Positions 9,240-20,625 of a stretch of DNA of 64,000 nucleotides are shown here, piece by piece (positions within the stretch are counted from its first letter, which is position 1; every line of letters begins with the position of its first letter). The translations under genes and the position numbers were made by a program. A model generated the notes under the pieces. The model searched no databases. It worked only from the letters and a program-made list of their open reading frames with translations, and was not told the origin of the DNA. The stretch is from Vreelandella sp042466685 (lineage in GTDB: Bacteria; Pseudomonadota; Gammaproteobacteria; Pseudomonadales; Halomonadaceae), in assembly GCF_042466685.1 (NCBI RefSeq), contig NZ_CP170448.1, positions 186,001-250,000 of the forward strand. The letters are read 5' to 3'.

Positions 9240-9370
9240 GCGGTCCCCGTTTGGTGGCTATCACTGGCCGGGGCATCGTCAAAGACCGCAGGTGCCGCGC
9301 TTGATCAGTACTTTTTTCGTACTCACCAGCGCGGCTTAATTGCCTCAGAAGCGCCTGCGCAGATGGTGTG
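9240..9370 (+). promoter_or_regulatory. L10 leader: autoregulatory structure upstream of rplJ
   Basis: The 321-base gap between rplA and rplJ carries the family features of the L10(L12)4 repressor target. The outer stem is CGCAGG (9287-9292) with CCTGCG (9354-9359), within the motif AGACCGCAGG...GCGCAGATGGTG. A nested stem GCCGCGCT (9294-9301) pairs with AGCGCGGC (9328-9335), capped by AGTAC/GTACT. Excess L10-L12 complex is expected to bind here and lower rplJ-rplL translation. The remainder of the gap shows no gene. Confidence 0.75.
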
Positions 9371-9516
9371 GCCGCCAGTTGGTTTAGCTTTAAACGGCTT
9401 TCTGGTGAGCACCATCCCCAAGGCTTCCCACTTTGCAGCGTTTTTTGCACAGCAGAGTGGGGAGAGATGGTAACCACCGGAACCTTCTTGGGTTCCGGCA
9501 CGAAGGAGTGATCACT

Positions 9517-10017
9517 GTGCCACTAGCACTTGAAGGCAAGAAAGCGATTGTTGCCGAGGTCAGTGAAGCGGCCAAGGGCGCACTCTCCGTCGTAGTTGCT
9601 GATTCTCGCGGCGTTACGGTTGGTAAAATGACCGATCTGCGCAAGCAGGCGCGCGAGAATGGTGTAGAGCTACGTGTTGTACGTAACACGCTGGCTCGCC
9701 GCGCTCTCGAGGGCACTCAGTGGGAGTGCTTGAACGATAGCTTCGTTGGTCCTACGTTGTTGGCCTTCTCTACTGATCATCCGGGCGCTGCCGCTCGTCT
9801 GTTCAAAGAGTTTGCTAAAACGGACAAGAACTTCGAAGTAAAAGCGTTGGCCTACGAAGGTGAGCTGATTCCGGCTGCTGACATCGACCGTCTGGCAACC
9901 CTACCGACTCACGACGAAGCAATTGCCAAGTTGATGTCGGTAATGAAAGAAGCCTCCGCTGGCAAGCTGGTTCGTACTCTGGCCGCACTGCGCGACCAGA
10001 AGCAAGAAGCCGCCTAA
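9517..10017 (+). CDS. rplJ: 50S ribosomal protein L10
   Basis: L10 anchors the L7/L12 dimers to the ribosomal stalk and, with L12, is the translational repressor of its own operon. The start is GTG at 9517 (MPLALEGKKAIVAEVSEAAKG) with AGGAG nine bases upstream; an in-frame extension to 9433 is non-conserved leader sequence. The protein has 166 residues; the C-terminal helix ending RTLAALRDQKQEAA is the L12-binding part. Confidence 0.96.
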   Translation: MPLALEGKKAIVAEVSEAAKGALSVVVADSRGVTVGKMTDLRKQARENGVELRVVRNTLARRALEGTQWECLNDSFVGPTLLAFSTDHPGAAARLFKEFAKTDKNFEVKALAYEGELIPAADIDRLATLPTHDEAIAKLMSVMKEASAGKLVRTLAALRDQKQEAA

Positions 10018-10129
10018 GCAGGTTTTCTTGCAGGTGGCGTCAATGGTTTAACCAGTGCGCTGCCTGAACCGAGCAATGAATCCTGAGTCCTCGGCTGACC
10101 GAGACTCCCGCAAAGTTAGGAATGAAACA

Positions 10130-10498
10130 ATGGCACTGTCTAAAGACGATATCATCAATGCTGTAGCCGACATGACCGTAATGGAAGTTGTCGAGCTGAT
10201 CGAAGCAATGGAAGAGAAGTTCGGCGTTTCTGCCGCTGCTGCTGTAATGGCTGGTCCGGCTGCTGCTGGCGAAGCTGCTGAAGAGCAGACTGAGTTTGAC
10301 GTTGTTCTGACGTCTGCTGGCGACAAGAAAGTTAACGTGATCAAAGCGGTTCGTGAGATCACCGGCCTTGGCTTGAAAGAAGCTAAAGGTGCTGTTGACG
10401 GCGCTCCGGCGACCATCAAAGAAGGCATGTCTAAAGACGACGCTGAAGCAGCTAAAGCCAAGCTGGAAGAAGCGGGCGCAACCGTCGAGCTCAAGTAA
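10130..10498 (+). CDS. rplL: 50S ribosomal protein L7/L12
   Basis: L7/L12 forms the flexible stalk that recruits and stimulates translation GTPases. The 122 residues comprise the dimerising N-terminal helices, an alanine-rich hinge near 36-52 and the compact C-terminal domain (EFDVVLTSAGDKKVNVIK...GLGLKEAK). The start at 10130 (MALSKDDIINAVADM) is chosen; upstream in-frame codons are not conserved. It shares the L10-controlled message and is separated from rpoB by an attenuator-like hairpin. Confidence 0.97.
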   Translation: MALSKDDIINAVADMTVMEVVELIEAMEEKFGVSAAAAVMAGPAAAGEAAEEQTEFDVVLTSAGDKKVNVIKAVREITGLGLKEAKGAVDGAPATIKEGMSKDDAEAAKAKLEEAGATVELK

Positions 10499-10538
10499 TT
10501 CTTGTGCGGACGGCTTTACGCGCTGCGTAAGCTTCCAC

Positions 10539-10573
10539 GGCTGGCGGCGGGATATCCCGCTGCCGGCCTTTTT
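10539..10573 (+). terminator. Attenuator-like hairpin between rplL and rpoB
   Basis: Thirteen paired positions (10539-10551 with 10556-10568, two of them G-U) around an ATAT loop are followed by TTTTT (10569-10573). In E. coli partial termination and RNase III processing here set the excess of L12 over RNA polymerase subunits. This strong hairpin with a short T-run fits the same role. Confidence 0.8.
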
Positions 10574-10659
10574 CTGTTGTAGCTGGTGTCGAACACTCGG
10601 TGATATTGAACGACAGCAGTACTGCTCATTGAGAGTGGCCTCGACAGAAACGTAAAAGC

Positions 10660-10734
10660 GTTATTGAAGATGGCGTTATTGAAGATAGTGTTATCGACTA
10701 CAGTGTTATCGACGACTGAGTTATCGAACTAGAT
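10660..10734. repeat. Five tandem 15-bp repeats in the rplL-rpoB spacer
   Basis: Five successive 15-base units begin at 10660, 10675, 10690, 10705 and 10720. Each opens GTTAT(T/C)GA; the following seven bases vary (e.g. GTTATTGAAGATGGC, GTTATCGACTACAGT). The array lies between the attenuator hairpin and rpoB, in untranslated RNA. The rest of the 345-base spacer shows no gene. Confidence 0.9.
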
Positions 10735-10843
10735 TTTCGACGGCGAGCTACCGATTTAGGAGCTTGCTGTCTGTGTCTGACGAAGCTCGAAGGGCAGATG
10801 ACCACGCATCGGTCACCCATGGTGAACAAGCTGGGGAATACAG

Positions 10844-13800
10844 ATGGCTTACTCATATACTGAGAAAAAACGCATCCGCAAGGATTTCGGCAAACTGCCC
10901 CAAGTGATGGATGTGCCTTACTTGCTGGCGATCCAGCTTGATTCCTATTACGACTTCCTCCAGCAAGATCGTTCGCCCGACGAGCGTCACGAGGTCGGTC
11001 TGCACGCGGCATTCAAGTCCGTGTTTCCGATTGAGAGCTTCTCCGGCAATGCAGCGCTTGAGTATGTCAGCTACCGCTTTGGTACGCCGGCGTTCGATGT
11101 TAAGGAGTGCCAGCTGCGCGGCGTGACTTACTCCGCCCCGCTGCGCGTCAAGGTTCGCTTGATCATCTATGATCGCGACTCCTCGAACAAAGCAATCAAA
11201 GATATCAAAGAGCAAGAAGTCTACATGGGGGAAATCCCCCTGATGACTGAGAACGGTACCTTTGTAATCAACGGTACTGAGCGGGTAATCGTGTCCCAGC
11301 TCCACCGCTCGCCCGGTGTGTTCTTCGATCACGATAAAGGCAAGAGCCACTCTTCCGGCAAGCTGCTCTACTCAGCTCGCGTAATTCCTTATCGTGGCTC
11401 CTGGTTAGACTTCGAGTTTGACCCCAAAGACAACGTATTCGTACGTATTGACCGTCGCCGCAAACTGCCGGCCTCGGTATTGATGCGTGCGCTGGGTATG
11501 AACACCGAAGAGATCCTCGCCGAGTTCTTTGAAACCAGCGTCTTCCACATTGAGAAATCCGGTTTCTCTGTGGAGCTGGTACCGTCGCGCCTGCGCGGCG
11601 AAACGGCCACTTTCGACATCAAGGATGGCGAAGGCAATGTGATCGTTGAAGAGGGGCGTCGGATTACCCAGAAGCACATTCGTCAGCTTGAAAAAGCTGG
11701 CCTTGAGCGTCTGGATGTGCCGATGGAGTACCTGTTCGGCAAAACCCTGGCCAAAGATCAGATTGATTCTAAGACCGGCGAGCTGATCTGCCCCTGCAAT
11801 ACCGAGATCACGCCTGAAGTGCTTGAGCGTATGGCTCAGGGTGGCATTACCCTGGTGGAAACGCTCTACACTAACGATCTTGACTGCGGTTCCTTTATTT
11901 CCGACACCTTGAAGCTGGACGCGACGAACTCCGCGCTTGAAGCCCTGGTGGAAATCTACCGCATGATGCGCCCCGGCGAGCCGCCCACCAAAGAGTCTGC
12001 CGAGACGCTGTTTAACAACCTGTTCTTCTCTGAGGATCGCTACGACCTCTCTGGCGTTGGCCGCATGAAGTTCAACCGTCGCCTGCGTCGTGATACCGAC
12101 ACGGGCTCCGGTGTGCTGGATCGCAAAGACATCCTCGACGTGCTGCGCGAACTGATCAATATTCGTAACGGCTTCGGTGACGTTGACGATATCGATCACC
12201 TGGGTAACCGCCGTATTCGCTGTGTTGGCGAGATGGCCGAGAACCAGTTCCGCGTTGGCCTGGTGCGGGTAGAGCGCGCGGTAAAAGAGCGTCTCTCCAT
12301 GGCCGAAAGTGAAGGTCTGATGCCCCAAGACTTGATCAACGCCAAGCCGGTTGCGGCGGCGGTGAAAGAGTTCTTCGGTTCCAGCCAGCTTTCCCAGTTT
12401 ATGGATCAGAACAACCCGCTTTCGGAAGTTACCCACAAGCGTCGTGTGTCTGCACTCGGCCCCGGTGGTTTGACCCGTGAGCGCGCTGGCTTCGAAGTAC
12501 GTGACGTTCACGCCACGCACTACGGGCGTCTATGCCCGATCGAAACGCCGGAAGGCCCGAACATCGGTCTGATCAACTCCCTGGCGACTTACAGCCACAC
12601 TAACAGCTACGGCTTCCTTGAGACGCCGTACCGTAAAGTGGTTGACCGTCAGTTGACTGACGATATTGTGCATCTGTCAGCGATTGAAGAGGGCGACTAC
12701 ATTATCGCCCAGGCGTCAGCAGCGGTGGATGAGTCCAACAAGCTCAGTGATGACCTGGTTCAGGTACGTCACCGCGGTGAAACGACCTTCATGCGTCCTG
12801 AGCAGGTGACGCTGATGGATGTATCTCCACGTCAGGTTGTATCTGTTGCAGCGGCATTGATTCCGTTCCTGGAGCACGATGACGCCAACCGCGCCTTGAT
12901 GGGTTCTAACATGCAGCGTCAGGCGGTACCTACCCTGCGCGCCGACAAGCCGCTGGTAGGTACGGGCATGGAGCGCTTTGTTGCCCGTGACTCCGGTGTC
13001 TGTGCGGTAGCGAATCGTGGTGGGGTTATCGACTCGGTAGACGCTCGTCGTGTAGTGGTACGGGTTAATGAAGATGAAATCATCGGCGGTGAAGCCGGGG
13101 TTGATATCTACAACCTGACCAAGTACACCCGCTCGAACCAGAACACCTGTATGAACCAGCGCCCCATCGTGCGGCCTGGCGACAACGTGGCACGTGGCGA
13201 TATTCTCGCCGACGGCCCGTCGGTGGATATGGGCGACCTGGCGCTAGGCCAGAACATGCGCATCGCCTTTATGCCCTGGAACGGTTACAACTTCGAGGAC
13301 TCGATCCTGCTCTCCGAGCGTGTCGTTCAAGAAGATCGTTTCACTACCATCCACATTCAGGAACTAACCTGTGTGTCTCGCGACACCAAGTTGGGCTCAG
13401 AAGAGATTACCTCTGATATCCCCAATGTGGGCGAGTCCGCGCTCTCCAAATTGGATGAAGCGGGCGTTGTTTACATCGGTGCTGAAGTTGGCCCCGGGGA
13501 TATTCTGGTCGGTAAGGTAACACCGAAGGGTGAAACCCAGCTGACGCCCGAAGAGAAGCTGCTACGTGCCATCTTCGGCGAGAAAGCGTCTGATGTTAAA
13601 GACACCTCGCTGCGTGCCCCCACCGGCATGAAAGGCACGGTCATCGACGTTCAGGTGTTTACCCGTGACGGCGTTGAGAAGGATTCACGCGCCCTGTCAA
13701 TCGAGCGCACCCAGCTTGACGAGGTACGTAAGGATCTTCAGGAGACCTATCGTATCGCTGAAGATGCCACCTTCGAGCGTCTAAAGCGCACCCTTGAAGG

Positions 13801-14920
13801 CCAGGCCGTTAACGGCGGCCCGAACCTCAAGAAAGGTGATGTGCTCGACGAGGCGTACCTGGATGAGTTGCCGCGTCAGCAGTGGTTCAAACTGCGCCTG
13901 CAGGATGAGTCCTACAACGAGCTGCTGGCTCAGGCCGACGAACAGCTGGAAACCCGTCGCAAAGAGATGGACGAGCGCTTTGAAGATAAGAAGCGCAAGC
14001 TGACCCAGGGCGATGATCTCGCACCGGGCGTGCTAAAAATCGTCAAGGTCTACATGGCGGTTAAGCGTCGCATCCAGCCGGGCGACAAGATGGCTGGTCG
14101 TCACGGTAACAAAGGTGTTATCTCAGCGATTATGCCTATCGAAGACATGCCGTTTGACGAGAAAGGCGAGCCGGTTGACGTGGTGCTTAACCCGCTGGGC
14201 GTACCGTCGCGTATGAACGTCGGTCAGATCCTTGAGACTCACTTGGGTATGGCGGCACGTGGCTTGGGCGTCAAGATCGAAGCCATGCTGCGCGATGCAC
14301 GCGGCCAGCAAGTGGCCGAGATTCGTGACTTCCTGGGGCAGATCTACAATACGCAAGGTACGCGTGTTGAAGACCTTGACTCCCTGAGCGACGACGAAAT
14401 CATCGCCCTGGCGAAGAACCTAAAAGGCGGTGTGCCGATGGCAACACCGGTGTTTGACGGTGCCAAAGAGCACGAAATCAAGCACCTGTTGAAGCTGGCG
14501 GACATTCCAGAATCGGGTCAGATGGCCCTGTTCGATGGCCGTACCGGTGACGCTTTTGACCGTCCGGTCACCGTTGGCTACATGTACATGCTGAAGCTTA
14601 ACCACTTGGTAGACGACAAGATGCATGCGCGTTCTACCGGTTCTTACTCGCTGGTTACCCAGCAGCCCTTGGGTGGTAAGGCGCAATTCGGTGGTCAGCG
14701 CTTCGGTGAGATGGAAGTGTGGGCGTTGGAAGCTTACGGCGCCGCATACACGCTACAAGAGATGCTCACCGTCAAGTCGGACGACGTCGAAGGCCGCACC
14801 AAGATGTATAAAAACATCGTGGATGGCGACCACACCATGCAGGCAGGCATGCCGGAATCCTTCAACGTACTCGTGAAGGAAATCCGCTCGCTGGGCATCG
14901 ATATCGAGTTAGAGAGCTAG
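10844..14920 (+). CDS. rpoB: DNA-directed RNA polymerase subunit beta
   Basis: The beta subunit builds one pincer and part of the active site of RNA polymerase. At 1358 residues it is slightly longer than E. coli RpoB. The rifampicin pocket at about 510-537 (SQFMDQNNPLSEVTHKRR) is the drug-sensitive form, and the active-site regions around GRHGNKGV and the C-terminal QPLGGKAQFGGQRFGEMEVWAL are intact. GGGGA precedes the ATG. It is followed ten bases later by rpoC. Confidence 0.98.
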   Translation: MAYSYTEKKRIRKDFGKLPQVMDVPYLLAIQLDSYYDFLQQDRSPDERHEVGLHAAFKSVFPIESFSGNAALEYVSYRFGTPAFDVKECQLRGVTYSAPLRVKVRLIIYDRDSSNKAIKDIKEQEVYMGEIPLMTENGTFVINGTERVIVSQLHRSPGVFFDHDKGKSHSSGKLLYSARVIPYRGSWLDFEFDPKDNVFVRIDRRRKLPASVLMRALGMNTEEILAEFFETSVFHIEKSGFSVELVPSRLRGETATFDIKDGEGNVIVEEGRRITQKHIRQLEKAGLERLDVPMEYLFGKTLAKDQIDSKTGELICPCNTEITPEVLERMAQGGITLVETLYTNDLDCGSFISDTLKLDATNSALEALVEIYRMMRPGEPPTKESAETLFNNLFFSEDRYDLSGVGRMKFNRRLRRDTDTGSGVLDRKDILDVLRELINIRNGFGDVDDIDHLGNRRIRCVGEMAENQFRVGLVRVERAVKERLSMAESEGLMPQDLINAKPVAAAVKEFFGSSQLSQFMDQNNPLSEVTHKRRVSALGPGGLTRERAGFEVRDVHATHYGRLCPIETPEGPNIGLINSLATYSHTNSYGFLETPYRKVVDRQLTDDIVHLSAIEEGDYIIAQASAAVDESNKLSDDLVQVRHRGETTFMRPEQVTLMDVSPRQVVSVAAALIPFLEHDDANRALMGSNMQRQAVPTLRADKPLVGTGMERFVARDSGVCAVANRGGVIDSVDARRVVVRVNEDEIIGGEAGVDIYNLTKYTRSNQNTCMNQRPIVRPGDNVARGDILADGPSVDMGDLALGQNMRIAFMPWNGYNFEDSILLSERVVQEDRFTTIHIQELTCVSRDTKLGSEEITSDIPNVGESALSKLDEAGVVYIGAEVGPGDILVGKVTPKGETQLTPEEKLLRAIFGEKASDVKDTSLRAPTGMKGTVIDVQVFTRDGVEKDSRALSIERTQLDEVRKDLQETYRIAEDATFERLKRTLEGQAVNGGPNLKKGDVLDEAYLDELPRQQWFKLRLQDESYNELLAQADEQLETRRKEMDERFEDKKRKLTQGDDLAPGVLKIVKVYMAVKRRIQPGDKMAGRHGNKGVISAIMPIEDMPFDEKGEPVDVVLNPLGVPSRMNVGQILETHLGMAARGLGVKIEAMLRDARGQQVAEIRDFLGQIYNTQGTRVEDLDSLSDDEIIALAKNLKGGVPMATPVFDGAKEHEIKHLLKLADIPESGQMALFDGRTGDAFDRPVTVGYMYMLKLNHLVDDKMHARSTGSYSLVTQQPLGGKAQFGGQRFGEMEVWALEAYGAAYTLQEMLTVKSDDVEGRTKMYKNIVDGDHTMQAGMPESFNVLVKEIRSLGIDIELES

Positions 14921-14930
14921 GAGCCGTCCC

Positions 14931-19145
<4,215 letters not shown>

Positions 19146-19207
19146 GCCAGGCGCCCAACGCAGTAGGTAACATGAGTAAGTAAAACGAGTAGCTGACCTG
19201 AAAAAAA

Positions 19208-19245
19208 CGTCACCTTGCCGGTAAAACCGCCGGCAAGGCTTGACG
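19208..19245. other. Long hairpin after rpoC
   Basis: CGTCACCTTGCCGG (19208-19221) pairs with CCGGCAAGG plus TGACG (19230-19245), with a two-base CT bulge. On the + strand no T-run follows; instead seven A precede the stem, so the orientation as an intrinsic terminator fits the minus strand. Its right arm overlaps the -35 element of the rpsL promoter. It may still end or stabilise the rpoC message. Confidence 0.5.
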
Positions 19246-19269
19246 ACACCCAGGGTCAGCCTTTAGAAT
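19240..19269 (+). promoter_or_regulatory. Promoter of the str operon (rpsL-rpsG-fusA-tuf)
   Basis: TTGACG (19240-19245), an 18-base spacer and TAGAAT (19264-19269) lie about 90 bases before rpsL. The sequence following the -10 (GCGCA) resembles that at the rpsJ promoter, where it may form a common initial transcribed region. Confidence 0.75.
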
Positions 19270-19360
19270 GCGCAGCCTTTAACAGTGGGGTGGGTGCGCC
19301 CGCATCCGCTGCATATATTTGTTAAAAGGCTAAGGCAACCATTGGAGTCAGCTAAACACC

Positions 19361-19735
19361 ATGGCAACGATTAATCAGCTAGTGCGCAAGCCGCGCAAGC
19401 GCCCCGTCACCAAAAGTGACGTGCCAGCGCTGCAGGCCTGTCCGCAAAAACGCGGCGTATGTACGCGCGTTTACACCACCACCCCGAAGAAGCCTAACTC
19501 GGCTCTGCGTAAGGTTTGCCGTGTGCGCCTTACCAACGGCTTTGAAGTCTCTTCTTACATCGGTGGTGAAGGTCACAACCTTCAAGAACACTCTGTCGTT
19601 TTGATTCGCGGCGGCCGTGTAAAGGATTTGCCAGGTGTGCGTTATCACACCGTACGTGGCGCCCTTGACACCTCCGGCGTTCAGAATCGTCGTCAGGGTC
19701 GTTCTAAATACGGTACTAAGCGTCCTAAGTCCTAA
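19361..19735 (+). CDS. rpsL: 30S ribosomal protein S12
   Basis: S12 lies at the decoding centre and controls accuracy. The 124-residue protein has TTPKKPNSALRK and GRVKDLPGVRYH with the lysines that streptomycin-resistance mutations usually replace still present, i.e. the sensitive type. The last codons and stop are part of a 14-bp tandem duplication. It heads the str operon behind a near-consensus promoter. Confidence 0.98.
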   Translation: MATINQLVRKPRKRPVTKSDVPALQACPQKRGVCTRVYTTTPKKPNSALRKVCRVRLTNGFEVSSYIGGEGHNLQEHSVVLIRGGRVKDLPGVRYHTVRGALDTSGVQNRRQGRSKYGTKRPKS

Positions 19736-19752
19736 GGGCTAAGTCCTAAGGG
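19725..19752. repeat. 14-bp tandem duplication spanning the rpsL stop codon
   Basis: CTAAGTCCTAAGGG occurs twice without mismatch (19725-19738 and 19739-19752). The rpsL stop TAA (19733-19735) lies inside the first copy. Confidence 0.92.
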
Positions 19753-19924
19753 ATTGGGTTGCTGTGCAGCACTGCCCTGTTAGACGGGCTTGTTGAGTAA
19801 CGATTTTTACGAATTTGACGGTCTGATAAGAGTAAGGTCGGGCAGCGCTTGTGGGGTTTGAATAGCGTACACAGGTTGCATGGGTTCCGGGTTTACCTGA
19901 AAGATCCTTAATTGAGGGCTTATC

Positions 19925-20395
19925 ATGCCTAGAAGAAGAGTAGTAGCTAAACGCGAGATTCTGCCGGATCCTAAGTTCGGAAGTGAGCGTCTGGCGAAGT
20001 TCATGAACCACCTGATGGTCAGCGGCAAGAAGTCCATAGCTGAGCGTATCGTCTACGGTGCGTTGGACAAGGTTGCCGAGCGTAGTAAAGAAGATCCGCT
20101 GGAGATCTTCGACAAAGCGCTGGAAGCCATCCAGCCAATGGTCGAAGTGAAGTCGCGCCGTGTAGGTGGTGCGACCTATCAGGTGCCGGTTGAAGTACGT
20201 CCGTCTCGTCGTCAAGCGCTGGCAATGCGCTGGCTGGTAGACGCGGCGCGTCGTCGCGGTGAGAAAACCATGGTGCAGCGTCTGGCGGGTGAAATGCTGG
20301 ATGCCGCTGAAGGTAAAGGTTCTGCCGTTAAGAAGCGCGAAGACGTGCATCGCATGGCAGAAGCCAACAAGGCCTTCTCGCACTACCGTTTCTAA
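19925..20395 (+). CDS. rpsG: 30S ribosomal protein S7
   Basis: S7 is a primary assembly protein of the 30S head and in E. coli represses translation of its own operon by binding the rpsL-rpsG spacer. It has 156 residues, starting MPRRRVVAKREILPDPKFGS. The 189-base spacer before it holds no gene. Its final Arg-Phe-stop codons are the first unit of a five-copy 15-bp repeat. Confidence 0.98.
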   Translation: MPRRRVVAKREILPDPKFGSERLAKFMNHLMVSGKKSIAERIVYGALDKVAERSKEDPLEIFDKALEAIQPMVEVKSRRVGGATYQVPVEVRPSRRQALAMRWLVDAARRRGEKTMVQRLAGEMLDAAEGKGSAVKKREDVHRMAEANKAFSHYRF

Positions 20396-20462
20396 GGTAC
20401 GCGTTTCTAAGGTCAGCGTTTCTAAAATCGGCGTTTCTAAGTACGGCGTTTTTAAGTATGGC
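20388..20462. repeat. Five tandem 15-bp repeats seeded by the end of rpsG
   Basis: Units begin at 20388, 20403, 20418, 20433 and 20448 (GTTTCTAAGGTACGC, GTTTCTAAGGTCAGC, GTTTCTAAAATCGGC and so on). Each copies the last codons CGT-TTC-TAA. As 15 is a multiple of three, every copy repeats Arg-Phe-stop in the rpsG frame. Divergence grows with distance from the gene. Confidence 0.95.
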
Positions 20463-20625
20463 TTTAGGGTTTTAATATGCACGTTGTTCAGCATGGCGAA
20501 GTGTTTGCTGAGCCGCTCTGTTGTAATGCCTAACCGCTACCCTGCAGGGGTGGCGGCGGTCGCATAAGCCTCGCTTGCATACGCCGCTAAATTAACGAGC
20601 ATCGCCAACAAACGGGAGTTTCACC

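Noticed and set aside
11405..12520. 371-codon frame antisense to rpoB
   Set aside because: It lies wholly inside rpoB on the opposite strand, with no promoter or ribosome site.
19739..20494. 251-codon minus-strand frame over rpsG
   Set aside because: Antisense shadow; its repetitive N-terminus is only the reverse translation of the 15-bp array.
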